A DNA stretch of 64,000 nt, from positions 186,001-250,000 of the forward strand of contig NZ_CALSFU010000001.1 of NCBI RefSeq assembly GCF_943737005.1, read 5' to 3'. Shown one piece after another: positions 1 through 8,378 of the stretch (position 1 is its first letter; the number at the start of each line of letters is the position of its first letter). The notes below the pieces were generated by a model. That model was not told the origin of the DNA and ran no database searches. It saw only the letters and a list, made by a program, of their open reading frames with translations. This DNA comes from Achromobacter sp. Marseille-Q4962 (GTDB lineage: Bacteria; Pseudomonadota; Gammaproteobacteria; Burkholderiales; Burkholderiaceae_B). Both the position numbers and the translations under genes were made by a program.

Positions 1-764
1 AGGCCAACCCCGGCGCCCGCGTGGCGCCCTACGCCGTCAACCAGATCATCCATCAGTCCAACGACCGGCTCGAGCAGGATCTCTCGGTCTGCGCCAGCCA
101 CCGCGTGCCGCTCATCATCACCAGCCTGCGGGCGCCCGGCGACCTGGTCAAGGGCATCCACGAGTGGGGCGGCAAGGTCTTTCACGACGTCACCACGCTG
201 CGCCATGCCGAAAAGGCCCTGGAAGCCGGCGTGGACGGGCTGATCCTGGTGTGCGCGGGCGCGGGCGGCCATGCCGGCACCCTCAGCCCCTTCGCCCTGG
301 TGTCCGAAGTACGGCGCTTCTACGACGGCCCGCTGGTGCTCTCGGGCGCGATCACGCGGGGCGAGCACATCCTGGCGGCCCAGGCGATGGGCGCGGACTT
401 CGCCTATATGGGCACGCGCTTCATCGCCAGCGCCGAAGCCAATGCCAGCGAAGGCTACAAGCAGGCCATCGTCCAGGCCAGCGCCTCGGACATTCTCTAT
501 ACGCCGTTTTTCACCGGCATTCCGGGCAACTACCTGAAATCCAGCATCGTGGCCGCCGGGCTGGACCCGGCCAACCTGCCCGAGCCGGACCGCGGCGCCT
601 CCAATTTCGGCTCCACCCGCGTCAAGCCGTGGAAAGACATCTGGGGCGCGGGCCAGGGCGTGGGCGGCATCGCCAGCGTGGCGCCCACCCGCGAAATCGT
701 GGCCACCCTGCGCCATGAATACGCCCAGGCCCGCGCCCGCCTGTCCGAAGGGAGCTTCGCATGA
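1..764 (+). CDS. Nitronate monooxygenase (2-nitropropane dioxygenase family), 5' end outside the window
   Basis: The reading frame is already open at base 3, so the start lies upstream; 253 residues are visible. The family is made of FMN-dependent TIM-barrel enzymes that oxidise alkyl nitronates such as propionate 3-nitronate. The visible part carries a Gly-rich stretch AGAGGHAGTLSP, the usual FMN-binding and catalytic-His segment, followed by MGADFAYMGTRF, typical of the C-terminal barrel strands. The stop codon overlaps the ATG of the next gene by four bases (ATGA), so the two are translationally coupled. The pairing with a crotonase suggests a catabolic or detoxification operon; the real substrate is unknown. 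Confidence 0.85.
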   Translation, partial: ANPGARVAPYAVNQIIHQSNDRLEQDLSVCASHRVPLIITSLRAPGDLVKGIHEWGGKVFHDVTTLRHAEKALEAGVDGLILVCAGAGGHAGTLSPFALVSEVRRFYDGPLVLSGAITRGEHILAAQAMGADFAYMGTRFIASAEANASEGYKQAIVQASASDILYTPFFTGIPGNYLKSSIVAAGLDPANLPEPDRGASNFGSTRVKPWKDIWGAGQGVGGIASVAPTREIVATLRHEYAQARARLSEGSFA

Positions 765-1555
765 GCCCGCCGGACCGCCCCGCGGGCGGCTACCGGAACG
801 CGCCGCACGAGGACACGCCCGCCAGCCTGCTGGCGCAGCGCGAGGGTTCGGTCGTCACGCTGACGATCAACCGTCCCGACCGCCGCAACGCGCTGGACGC
901 GGCCACCTATGGCGCGCTGTCGGAACGGATCGCCCAGGCCTCGGCCGACGCCTCGGTCAGCGCGGTGATTCTCACCGGCGCCGGCGAGCACTTCACGGCC
1001 GGCAACGACCTGCGCGATTTCCAGTCCGGGCGGGGCCCGGGCGACAGCGCCGGCCTGGCGTTCCTGCGCGTGCTCTCGACGTGCGAGGCGCCCGTCATCG
1101 CTGCGGTGGAAGGCTACGCCATCGGCATCGGGGTCACGCTGCTGCAGCACTGCGATTTCGTGCATATCGGCGACGCCGCCACGCTGCGCATGCCCTTCGT
1201 GGCGCTGGGGCTGTGCCCCGAAGGCGCGTCCAGCCTGCTCATGCCCCGGCTCGCCGGCGCGCGGCGCGCGGCCCGCTGGCTGATGCAGGGCAAGGCGTTC
1301 ACGGCGGCCGAGGCGCTGCAGGCCGGGCTGGCCACCGCCGTGGAGCCCGCGGGCCAGGCGCTCGCGGCCGCGCGCCAGACCGCGGCCGACCTCGCCGCGC
1401 AGCCCATCGCCGCGCTGCGCCTGACCAAGGCCATGCTCAAGCGCGCCGACCGCCAGGCCATCCAGGAAACGCTGGACTACGAAGCCGGGCAATTCCGCGC
1501 GCGCCTGCAAACCGAGGAGGCCCAGGCCGCCTTCGCGCGCTTCTTCAAGAAATGA
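761..1555 (+). CDS. Enoyl-CoA hydratase/isomerase family protein, isomerase-like active site
   Basis: This 264-residue protein has the crotonase fold. The oxyanion-hole segments are visible as TAGNDLRDF (about residue 83) and GYAIGIGVTLLQHCD (about 122). The Glu usual in the GGG-x-E-L helix of hydratases is replaced by Val, whereas GLCPEGASS keeps a Glu in the position used by delta3-delta2-enoyl-CoA isomerases. An isomerase-type reaction is therefore more likely than hydration; this is an inference from residues. It starts inside the stop codon of the nitronate monooxygenase gene and ends 21 bases before a convergent crotonase gene. Confidence 0.85.
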   Translation: MSPPDRPAGGYRNAPHEDTPASLLAQREGSVVTLTINRPDRRNALDAATYGALSERIAQASADASVSAVILTGAGEHFTAGNDLRDFQSGRGPGDSAGLAFLRVLSTCEAPVIAAVEGYAIGIGVTLLQHCDFVHIGDAATLRMPFVALGLCPEGASSLLMPRLAGARRAARWLMQGKAFTAAEALQAGLATAVEPAGQALAAARQTAADLAAQPIAALRLTKAMLKRADRQAIQETLDYEAGQFRARLQTEEAQAAFARFFKK

Positions 1556-1576
1556 GACGCGGCGCCCCGGCCCGCC

Positions 1577-2410
1577 TCAGAAGGGGGAGTCGGGGCGGAA
1601 ATGCGGCGCGCGGCGCTCGCGCAGCGACTGGATGCCTTCCTGCACGTCCGGTCCGGCAAAGCCCATGAATTCCAGCGCCAGCGACGTGTCGAAACTGGGA
1701 CCGGCCTGGCGCAGCCAGTTGTTGAGCGCGTACTTGGTCCAGCGGATGGCGGTCTGCGAGCCCGCGGCAAGCCGGTTGGCCACCTCGAAGGCCCTTTCGA
1801 TGAGTTCGGCCTCGTCCACGCAGAGCGACACCAGGCCGATACGCTCGGCCTCCTCGCCGGACACGGTTTCGCACAGCAGCAGGTAGTACTTGGCCTTGGC
1901 CATGCCGCACAGCAGCGGCCAGACGATGGCGGCATGATCGCCCGCCGCCACCCCCAGCCGGGTGTGGCCGTCGATGATGCGCGCGTTGCGCGCCGCGATG
2001 GAAATATCGGCCAGCAGGCCGGCCACCAGCCCCGCTCCCACCGCCGCACCGTGCATGGCCGACACGATGGGCTTGTTGCAATTGACGATGTTGTAGACCA
2101 GGTCGCGCGCCTCGCGCCACACGCGGGCGCGCACGTCGAAGTCGTTGGCCATCTGCTCCACCAGCGCCAGGTCGCCGCCGCCCGAGAAGCCCTTGCCTTC
2201 GCCGCGGATGACCACCACCCGGGTATCGGGATCGGTGTCGATGTCGCGCCAGATGTCGGCCAGCTCGCGGTGCAGCCGGTCGTCGGCCGTGGACAGCTTG
2301 CCGGGCAGGCCGTCCTTCGAGCCCATGACGAGTTCCAGCACGCCGCCGGGATGGCGGCGCAGTTTCAGGGCTTCATAGGCCGAATAATGTTCCAGCGTGA
2401 TATCGCTCAT
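1577..2410 (-). CDS. Enoyl-CoA hydratase/isomerase family protein, atypical active site
   Basis: A 277-residue crotonase-fold protein. Oxyanion-hole elements are [12 protein letters not shown] (about residue 75) and [16 protein letters not shown] (about 120). Neither classical hydratase Glu is obvious: the first helix has Val-Ala and the second segment reads [14 protein letters not shown] with an Asp-His pair. The chemistry on the CoA ester may differ from plain hydration. It converges on the preceding crotonase gene and is transcribed away from the NAD(P)HX dehydratase gene, with 144 bases between the two starts. I cannot name a substrate. Confidence 0.8.
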   Translation of the reverse strand: MSDITLEHYSAYEALKLRRHPGGVLELVMGSKDGLPGKLSTADDRLHRELADIWRDIDTDPDTRVVVIRGEGKGFSGGGDLALVEQMANDFDVRARVWREARDLVYNIVNCNKPIVSAMHGAAVGAGLVAGLLADISIAARNARIIDGHTRLGVAAGDHAAIVWPLLCGMAKAKYYLLLCETVSGEEAERIGLVSLCVDEAELIERAFEVANRLAAGSQTAIRWTKYALNNWLRQAGPSFDTSLALEFMGFAGPDVQEGIQSLRERRAPHFRPDSPF

Positions 2411-2554
2411 TGTCTGCTCCGGGGTGCTGTTTCGTGTTCCGCGCCCGGCGCGGGCCGGGCCTGGTCCGGCCGGACCGGAAAGCGGGCGCGTTTTTGGGCA
2501 CTATAGAGGATGTGCGGGGCCTCGCGCGCCCCACGCCTGCCAGGAGCCCAGCCC

Positions 2555-3406
2555 ATGAACACCGTCTTGCCCGTCATCGACCGCGCCAGCCTGCCCGCCC
2601 TCTTCGCGCCGCGCGCGCCCGACACCCACAAAGGCAGTTTCGGCACCGTGGGCGTAGTGGGCGGCGGCGCCGGCATGACGGGCGCGGTCCTGCTGGCCGC
2701 CCGGGCGGCGCTCAAGATCGGAGCGGGCAAGGTGCTGGCGGGTTTTGCCGCCGAGTCCGCCCCGCTCCCCTGCGATCCCCTGCAGCCCGAACTCATGCTG
2801 CGCGACGCGCGTTCGCTGCTGGAAGAAGACTGGGGCGTGACGGCCTGGGTGGCGGGCTGCGGCATCGGCGGCGGCACGCTGGCGGCCAATGCGCTGTCCG
2901 AGCTGTTCGTGCTGCGCCGGGGCGCGCCCCTGGTGCTGGACGCCGACGGCCTGAACCTGCTGGCCCGGGGCGACATTCAGCCCAACTGGGGCAAGGGGCC
3001 GGTGGTGCTGACGCCGCACCCGGCCGAAGCGGGCCGCCTGCTCGGCGCCGACGCCGCCCGCGTGCAGGCCGACCGCCCGGCCGCGGCCCGCGAACTCTCC
3101 GCCCGCTACGGCGCATGGGTGGTGCTCAAGGGCGCGGGCACCATTGTGTGCGCGCCCGACGGCCGCTGCCAGGTCAATGCCAGCGGCAACCCCGGCCTGG
3201 CGACCGCCGGAACGGGGGACGTATTGGCGGGCATGCTGGGCTCGCTGATCGCCCAGGGCCTGCCGCTGGAGCAGGCGGTGCCGGGCGCGGTATGGCTGCA
3301 TGGCGCCGCCGCCGACGCGCTGGTGGCGCGCGGCATCGGCCCCATCGGCCTTACGGCCGGCGAACTGGCCGACGCGGCCCGCGCATTGCGCAATCAGAAA
3401 CACTAG
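2555..3406 (+). CDS. nnrD: ADP/ATP-dependent (S)-NAD(P)H-hydrate dehydratase
   Basis: A 283-residue ribokinase-like protein of the YjeF C-terminal type, which repairs damaged NAD(P)HX by dehydration coupled to nucleotide hydrolysis. Visible family motifs are the N-terminal [15 protein letters not shown], the substrate-site [10 protein letters not shown] (about residue 153) and the anion-hole [15 protein letters not shown] near 210. The partner epimerase domain (NnrE), fused in many bacteria, is absent here. The ATG at 2555 follows CAGGAG at 2541 with good spacing; an in-frame upstream codon would add an unconvincing 15 residues. The stop codon TAG is part of a 14-bp palindrome. Confidence 0.88.
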   Translation: MNTVLPVIDRASLPALFAPRAPDTHKGSFGTVGVVGGGAGMTGAVLLAARAALKIGAGKVLAGFAAESAPLPCDPLQPELMLRDARSLLEEDWGVTAWVAGCGIGGGTLAANALSELFVLRRGAPLVLDADGLNLLARGDIQPNWGKGPVVLTPHPAEAGRLLGADAARVQADRPAAARELSARYGAWVVLKGAGTIVCAPDGRCQVNASGNPGLATAGTGDVLAGMLGSLIAQGLPLEQAVPGAVWLHGAAADALVARGIGPIGLTAGELADAARALRNQKH

Positions 3407-3478
3407 GGTAAACCCTATTTACAACATTCTTCTCCTGCGGCAGGAAATTCGATTGCCTTTTCATTAGGGTTATCCCTA
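3404..3478 (+). promoter_or_regulatory. Two near-identical 14-bp palindromes (TAGGGTWAWCCCTA type)
   Basis: TAGGGTAAACCCTA lies at 3404-3417 and TAGGGTTATCCCTA at 3465-3478. Their starts are 61 bases apart, close to six helical turns. The downstream copy overlaps the -10 box of the promoter for the 77-residue protein, and a related half site GGTTTACC follows at 3483-3490. This arrangement is what a dimeric repressor binding on one helix face would need. The cognate regulator is not identifiable. Confidence 0.6.
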
Positions 3479-3482
3479 TAAT
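3453..3482 (+). promoter_or_regulatory. Sigma-70 type promoter of the 77-residue protein
   Basis: TTGCCT at 3453-3458 and a perfect TATAAT at 3477-3482 are separated by 18 bases. The predicted transcript starts near 3489 and gives a leader of about 30 bases before the ATG at 3518. The -10 box is embedded in one of the palindromes. Confidence 0.65.
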
Positions 3483-3517
3483 GGTTTACCCCAAGACGAA
3501 ACGGACTGGAGAGAACC

Positions 3518-3751
3518 ATGAGCGAACTGACCCTGAACCACAACGCCCGCCTGACCGACGCGCTGGAGCGCGACCTGCTGCGCGGCGCCCTCGAACGCCA
3601 ACCGAACGCCCACCCCCTGACCAGCCTGAAGAAGGCCGGCCACGCCGTCGCCGGCGCCATCGGCAGCTTCTTCGATTTCATCGACGAAGTGAACGAGTCG
3701 ATGAACCGCGCCCGCGCCGCCAGCGCCCGCTTCTCCGGCTCCCAGTGGTAA
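3518..3751 (+). CDS. Unknown small protein, 77 residues
   Basis: I do not recognise this protein. The ATG at 3518 follows GGAGAG at 3508. The sequence is mostly helical in character: an N-terminal stretch with LTDALERDLLRGALERQ, then a Gly/Ala/Phe-rich amphipathic segment AGHAVAGAIGSFFDFIDEV at about residues 43-61, and a basic tail ending RFSGSQW. There is no cleavable signal peptide and no clear transmembrane helix. Its consensus promoter and the flanking palindromes show that it is a real and probably tightly regulated gene. Confidence 0.7.
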   Translation: MSELTLNHNARLTDALERDLLRGALERQPNAHPLTSLKKAGHAVAGAIGSFFDFIDEVNESMNRARAASARFSGSQW

Positions 3752-4141
3752 TCGCTGCCGCGCCCGGCAGGCCCGCCGCGTCCCGACCGCCGCGCAGCCT
3801 GCCGGGCGCAACACCGTAGCGGCGCCCGCGTCTTCCCCGCGCCCGCCGTGCCGGTGCGGCTGCCCGACCCCTCTGCGGGCGCCGATCCGCGCCGCGCCGG
3901 CCTGCTTTGGCCAGGCCCCCGCGACGCGCCTTCCCCGTCCGCCTTCCGGCGGCATCCTAGGCGTTTTCCCTAGCGCCCCTTGCGCCTGCGGCGCATTGAC
4001 AGCTTCCGAACCCCCTACCGATAATCGGCCCCTTGCCGTCGCGCCCGGCGTCCGCCCCTGCCCCCGCGCCGTCCGCACGCGGCCGGCCGCCAGGCAGGCG
4101 CCGCGCACGACCCGGTCCGTTTTCCCTCCGGAGTTGTCACC
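3752..4141 (+). other. Non-coding stretch upstream of the solute-binding protein gene
   Basis: No convincing gene in 390 bases. It holds a hairpin at 3760-3809 (12-bp perfect stem GCGCCCGGCAGG, 26-base loop, no T-run), which may end the transcript of the 77-residue gene weakly. It also holds an inverted repeat at 3957-3973 and a strong promoter at 3996-4025. Confidence 0.6.
3957..4025 (+). promoter_or_regulatory. Promoter and possible operator of the solute-binding protein gene
   Basis: TTGACA at 3996-4001 and GATAAT at 4020-4025 are 18 bases apart, a near-consensus sigma-70 promoter with a leader of about 110 bases. Just upstream, CTAGG and CCTAG at 3957-3973 form an inverted repeat with a 7-base gap, a plausible activator or repressor site. 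Confidence 0.55.
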
Positions 4142-5770
4142 ATGAAGTTGCGCACCACCCTGGCCCTCGCGGCCGCCAGCGCCGGCCTGGCCGCCCTGCC
4201 CCTGGCCTCGCAGGCCCAGACGCTGAAGATCGGCCTGTCTTCCGAGCCCACCTCGGCCGACCCCCACTATCACAAGATGACGCAGAACGACGCGTTTTCC
4301 GCGCACGTCTACAGCTCGCTGGTGGGCCGCGACGCCGACATGAAGCTGGTGCCCGCCCTGGCCACGTCCTGGAAGAACCTGGACGACCTGACCTGGGAAT
4401 TCAAGCTGCGCGACGACGTCAAGTTCTCCAACGGCAAGCCCTTCACGTCCGAGGACGTGCTGTTCACCATCTGCCGCACGCTGAACAACGAAACCAACGT
4501 GTCGCAGTCGTACATGGACATGACCAAGCGCATCACCGATGTGCAGACGCCGGATCCCCACACCGTCATCGTCAAGACGGCCCAGCCCTTCCCGCTCATG
4601 CCCGCCGAAATGGCGCGCTCGCTGCCCATCATCTGGAATGGCATCGTCGAGCACGGCAAGCTGACCTTCGATCCGAAAAAGGGCTGCGGCGTGACCGGCC
4701 CCTGGCCCACCGTGGCCGACTTCAACAACGGCAAGGACGCCATCGGCACGGGCCCCTACCTGCTCAAGTCCTACGTGAAGGGCACAGGCATCGAGCTGGT
4801 GCGCAATGAGAACTACTGGGGCCCCAAACCCTACTGGAAGGAAGTGAAGTTCGTGCCGGTGCCGGCCGCGGGCCCGCGCCTGACCGGCCTGCTGTCGGGC
4901 GACTTCGACATGATCGAGAACCCGGCCGCGCGCGACCTCACGCGCCTGAAGGACAATCCCAAGTTCGGCTACGTGGCCACGCCGTCCACCCGCCTGATCT
5001 TCTTCCAGCCCGACGTGGCCCGCAGCCCGAGCCCGTTCGTCAAGAGCGCCGACGGCAAGAACCCGCTGCAGGACCTGCGCGTACGCAAGGCCATTTCCAT
5101 GGCCATCGACCGCAAGGCCATCACCGCCCGCATCATGGACGGCATGGCCACCCCGGCCTACCAGTACATGCCCGACGGCATGTTCGGCGCGCTGCCCAAG
5201 GCGCCCGAGATCAAGTACGACCCCGAAGGCGCCAAGAAGCTGCTGGCCGAAGCCGGCTATCCCAACGGTTTCGAGCTCACCATCTCCACCACCAACGACC
5301 GCTACGTCAACGACGGCCAGGTCGCCCAGGCGGTGGCGCAGTATCTCTCGCGCATCGGCATCAAGGCCAACGTGGACGCGATGACCGCCTCCATCTACTT
5401 CCCCAAGCGCGCCAAGCGCGAGTTCAGCTTCTCCATCGGCGGCTGGCCGGCGGAAACGGGCGAAGCCTCGGCGCTGTTCCAACTGTGGGTCGCCTCGCTG
5501 GATTCGCCCAACAGCCTGGGCACCAGCAACTACGGCGGCTTCTCCAACGCCGATTTCGACAAGGTCTACAAGCAGGCCATCGTCACCGTGGACGCGCCCA
5601 AGCGTGAAAAACTGCTGCAGGAATCCACCCGGATCGCCCTGGACAACGTGCCGCTGATCCCGCTGCACTTCGAAAGCAGCATCTGGGCCTTCCGCAAGGG
5701 CATCACCTACGAAGGCCGCCGCGACCAGTACACGCTGGCGATGTCGGTCAAGCCTGCCGGCCAGAAGTAA
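4142..5770 (+). CDS. ABC transporter periplasmic substrate-binding protein, family 5 (dipeptide/oligopeptide type)
   Basis: A 542-residue SBP_bac_5 protein that captures substrate in the periplasm for a dipeptide-type ABC importer. A signal peptide (MKLRTTLALAAASAG, cleavage near ASQAQ, residue 25) is clear. The mature protein begins with LKIGLSSEPTSADPHYH, the usual opening of the family, and contains WEFKLRDDVKFSNGKPFTSE (about 80-99) and RKAISMAIDRKAI (about 318). The permease and ATPase genes lie at 9421-13442, separated from this gene by a LysR regulator, a peptidase and a deacylase gene. Peptide or modified-peptide uptake is inferred from that context; other SBP_bac_5 ligands such as nickel or sugars are less likely. 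Confidence 0.9.
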   Translation: MKLRTTLALAAASAGLAALPLASQAQTLKIGLSSEPTSADPHYHKMTQNDAFSAHVYSSLVGRDADMKLVPALATSWKNLDDLTWEFKLRDDVKFSNGKPFTSEDVLFTICRTLNNETNVSQSYMDMTKRITDVQTPDPHTVIVKTAQPFPLMPAEMARSLPIIWNGIVEHGKLTFDPKKGCGVTGPWPTVADFNNGKDAIGTGPYLLKSYVKGTGIELVRNENYWGPKPYWKEVKFVPVPAAGPRLTGLLSGDFDMIENPAARDLTRLKDNPKFGYVATPSTRLIFFQPDVARSPSPFVKSADGKNPLQDLRVRKAISMAIDRKAITARIMDGMATPAYQYMPDGMFGALPKAPEIKYDPEGAKKLLAEAGYPNGFELTISTTNDRYVNDGQVAQAVAQYLSRIGIKANVDAMTASIYFPKRAKREFSFSIGGWPAETGEASALFQLWVASLDSPNSLGTSNYGGFSNADFDKVYKQAIVTVDAPKREKLLQESTRIALDNVPLIPLHFESSIWAFRKGITYEGRRDQYTLAMSVKPAGQK

Positions 5771-5790
5771 GGCGGCCCCCCGCCCCCCCG

Positions 5791-5824
5791 AAAAGACGCC
5801 GCCGGCCCGCGGCGTCTTTTTTTT
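5791..5824 (+). terminator. Rho-independent terminator
   Basis: Perfect 8-bp stem GACGCCGC/GCGGCGTC with a 6-base loop (5795-5816), followed by eight T and preceded by four A. It ends the solute-binding protein transcript and may also serve the convergent LysR gene that stops at 5834. Confidence 0.9.
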
Positions 5825-5833
5825 CCGCCGGGC

Positions 5834-6727
5834 CTACAGCTCGTCCAGCCGCCGCGCCAGCAGCGCCGCGAAAGCCTCGGCCTCGGCCGGCAGCAGGCGG
5901 CCCTGCATCACCTGGATCTGCAGCGTGCGCGACTGCAGCTCCGCATTGGCGATCGGCACGGCGGCGAGTTCTTCTTCCGCCAGTCGCCACGCCACCGATA
6001 CATGGCCGCTCAGCATGATGGCGTCGGACCGCCGCACGAACGCATGCAGGGCGCCCGAGTAATTCGTGGTCAGGGCCGGTTCCAGCGTCACCGAATCCAG
6101 GGCGCAGCCCAGCTCGAACAGGCGACGGGTGGTGGTGGCCGCGCCGGTCAGCGCCAGCGGATAGCCGCCCAGCTCCGATAAGTCCAGGCTGGCGCGCGAG
6201 GCCAGGGGATGGCCGGCGCGCATGACCGCATAGACGGGCGCGCGGCGGGAATGCCGCACGGTCACGCCCTGGCCGCGCTCCATATTGAAGGTCACGGCCA
6301 GTTCGGCCTCGCCGCTCGCCACGCGCCGCGTGGCTTCGAGCGGCGAGGCCACGTGGAGGTCGAAACGCACCCAGGGCCATTCGGCGTGGAATTCGGCCAT
6401 GGCCTGGGGCAGAAAGCCCTGCGCCGGCCCTTCGGACGAGGCCACCCGTATCTCGTTGCGCGGCGAACCTTTCAGCCCGGCGATCTGGCGCAGCACCGAT
6501 TCGGATTCCAGCAGCGAACGGCGCGCATGCGCCAGCAACAGGCGGCCCGCCTCGCTCAGCACCATGCCGCGCGCCGCGCGCTCGAACAGCGGCGCGCCCG
6601 CCTCTTCCTCCAGCTTGGCGATCTGGCGGCTGATGGCGGACACGGCCACGTGCAGCCGCGCCGAGGCCGCGCTCAGGCTGCCGGCGTCGGCCACTTCCAC
6701 GAAATACTTCAGGGCGATGCCGTGCAT
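5834..6727 (-). CDS. LysR-family transcriptional regulator
   Basis: A 297-residue regulator with an N-terminal winged helix-turn-helix (about residues 1-60, with SLSAASARLHVAVSAISRQI) and a C-terminal two-lobed effector domain. The ATG at 6727 is chosen because GGAG lies 9 bases upstream and MHGIALKYFVEVADAGS is the normal LysR opening; an upstream ATG at 6778 would overlap the operator. It is divergent from the M20 peptidase gene, with a 17-bp inverted repeat between them at 6775-6791, and convergent with the solute-binding protein gene. It probably controls the peptide cluster in response to a substrate or breakdown product. Confidence 0.88.
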   Translation of the reverse strand: MHGIALKYFVEVADAGSLSAASARLHVAVSAISRQIAKLEEEAGAPLFERAARGMVLSEAGRLLLAHARRSLLESESVLRQIAGLKGSPRNEIRVASSEGPAQGFLPQAMAEFHAEWPWVRFDLHVASPLEATRRVASGEAELAVTFNMERGQGVTVRHSRRAPVYAVMRAGHPLASRASLDLSELGGYPLALTGAATTTRRLFELGCALDSVTLEPALTTNYSGALHAFVRRSDAIMLSGHVSVAWRLAEEELAAVPIANAELQSRTLQIQVMQGRLLPAEAEAFAALLARRLDEL

Positions 6728-6774
6728 GCGCGGCTCCGGGAAAAGAGATCCTTGCCGAAAAGGCAAAGCAATGA

Positions 6775-6817
6775 ACAATTATTCTAATTGTCGAGAAAGG
6801 ACGCGCGCTCCTAGAAT
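6775..6817 (+). promoter_or_regulatory. LysR-type operator overlapping the M20 peptidase promoter
   Basis: ACAATT and AATTGT with a 5-base gap (6775-6791) form a perfect inverted repeat of the T-N11-A kind bound by LysR proteins. It overlaps a promoter reading rightward, TTGTCG at 6788-6793 and TAGAAT at 6812-6817, with an 18-base spacer. The position between divergent regulator and target genes is classical. Confidence 0.7.
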
Positions 6818-6872
6818 TTTTCGCCATTGCCAACGAAAACGGCGCGCCACGACGCGCCGGGATGGGAAAACC

Positions 6873-8309
6873 GTGTCAGCAGCAGTTTCGAGCGCCACCC
6901 GCGAGGCCGCCATCGCCCGCGCCGTCGCGCAGGCCGATGGCGGCGCCTTGCAGCGCGAATTGGCCGGCCTGGTGGCTTACCGCAGCGAAAGCCAGAACCC
7001 CGCCCAGCGCCCCACGCTGTATGCCTATCTGCGCGAAGCCGTGGCGCCGCGCCTCGAACGGCTGGGCTTCGCCTGCCGCATCGCCGAAAACCCGGCCGCG
7101 GACGGCCCGCCCTTCCTGCTGGCCCACCGGGTGGAAGATCCCGCCCTGCCCACCGTGCTGCTCTATGCCCATGGCGACGTGGTGCGCGGCTACGACGAAC
7201 AGTGGCGCGCCGGCCAGGGCCCGTGGCGGCTCGCCGCCGAAGGCGACCGCTGGTACGGACGGGGCACGGCCGACAACAAGGGACAGTACTGCATCAACGT
7301 AAATGCCCTGGAACAGGTGCTGGCCGAACGCGGCGGCCGCCTGGGCTTCAACGCGCGCATGCTGGTGGAATGCGGCGAGGAAGTCGGTTCGCCGGGCCTG
7401 CACGACGCCTGCCGCCTATGGAAACAGGAGCTGGCGGCCGACGTGTTCATCGCTTCCGACGGGCCGCGCCTGGCCGCCGAACGGCCCACGCTGTTCCTGG
7501 GCTCGCGCGGCACGCTGCTGTTCGACCTGACCGTGGACCTGCGCGAACACGCGCACCATTCCGGCAACTGGGGCGGGGTACTGCCCAACCCGGGCCTGCT
7601 GCTGGCCCATGCGCTGGCCGCCCTGGTGGACGCGCGCGGCCGCCTGCTGGTCGAAGGATTGCGGCCGCCTCCCGTGCCGCCCGCCGTGCGCGAGGCGCTG
7701 TCCACCATCGAGGTGGGCCGGGACGAGGACGCCCCCGAGCTGGACCCCGGCTGGGGCGAGCCGGGGCTGACCGTGGCCGAGCGCCTCTTTGCCTGGAACA
7801 CGCTGGAAGTGCTGGCCTACAAGACCGGCAACCCCGACAACCCGGTGGGCGCGATTCCGCCGCGCGCCTGCGCCACCTGCAACCTGCGCTTCGTGGTGGG
7901 CACGGACTGGCGCGGCGCCGCGGGCATCCTGCGCCGCCATCTGGACGCGCACGGCCTGCAATGCGTGCAGGTTTCGGTGCGCAGGGGCACGCCCGCCACG
8001 CGCCTGGACCCGGACGACCCCTGGGCGCGCTGGGCCCTGGAATCGCTGGCGCGCACGACCGGCAAGGCGCCCGCTCTGCTGCCCAACCTGGGCGGCACCG
8101 TGCCCAACGATGCATTCTCGGAAGTGCTGGGCCTGCCCACCGTGTGGGTGCCGCATTCCTATCCGGCCTGTTGCCAGCACGGCCCGGACGAACACCTGCT
8201 GGCCAGCGTCGCGCGCGAAGGACTGGCCGTCATGGCCGGGCTGTTCTGGGACCTGGGCGAACAGGGCCCGGCCCTCGCCGCCCGGCGCCGCGCGCCCCCG
8301 GCCGCTTAG
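6873..8309 (+). CDS. M20 family metallopeptidase (dipeptidase-like)
   Basis: A 478-residue zinc peptidase if started at the GTG at 6873. Motifs are YAHGDVVRGYDEQW (zinc His and catalytic Asp, about residue 99), GRGTADNKGQYCIN (bridging Asp, about 130), ECGEEVGS (catalytic and zinc Glu, about 168), ASDGPR (about 194) and a C-terminal HGPDEH (about 447). The length fits the two-domain M20 family. The start is uncertain because no strong ribosome site is seen and the frame stays open upstream. It lies directly behind the LysR operator, so it is probably the first gene of the induced unit. Cytoplasmic hydrolysis of an imported peptide or acyl amino acid is inferred. Confidence 0.85.
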   Translation: MSAAVSSATREAAIARAVAQADGGALQRELAGLVAYRSESQNPAQRPTLYAYLREAVAPRLERLGFACRIAENPAADGPPFLLAHRVEDPALPTVLLYAHGDVVRGYDEQWRAGQGPWRLAAEGDRWYGRGTADNKGQYCINVNALEQVLAERGGRLGFNARMLVECGEEVGSPGLHDACRLWKQELAADVFIASDGPRLAAERPTLFLGSRGTLLFDLTVDLREHAHHSGNWGGVLPNPGLLLAHALAALVDARGRLLVEGLRPPPVPPAVREALSTIEVGRDEDAPELDPGWGEPGLTVAERLFAWNTLEVLAYKTGNPDNPVGAIPPRACATCNLRFVVGTDWRGAAGILRRHLDAHGLQCVQVSVRRGTPATRLDPDDPWARWALESLARTTGKAPALLPNLGGTVPNDAFSEVLGLPTVWVPHSYPACCQHGPDEHLLASVAREGLAVMAGLFWDLGEQGPALAARRRAPPAA

Positions 8310-8378
8310 GGCGGGCGCGCCCCCGGGACCGCATCCGCCGGATCGCCTATACAATGCCCCCGCTTTACCGGAGTCGCC

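Noticed and set aside
3760-3809. Rho-independent terminator after the 77-residue gene
   Set aside because: The 12-bp stem is perfect, but the loop is 26 bases and no T-run follows, so it is listed only as a hairpin.
3476-5668. Long minus-strand frame opposite the solute-binding protein
   Set aside because: Antisense to a gene with signal peptide, full-length family match, promoter and terminator.
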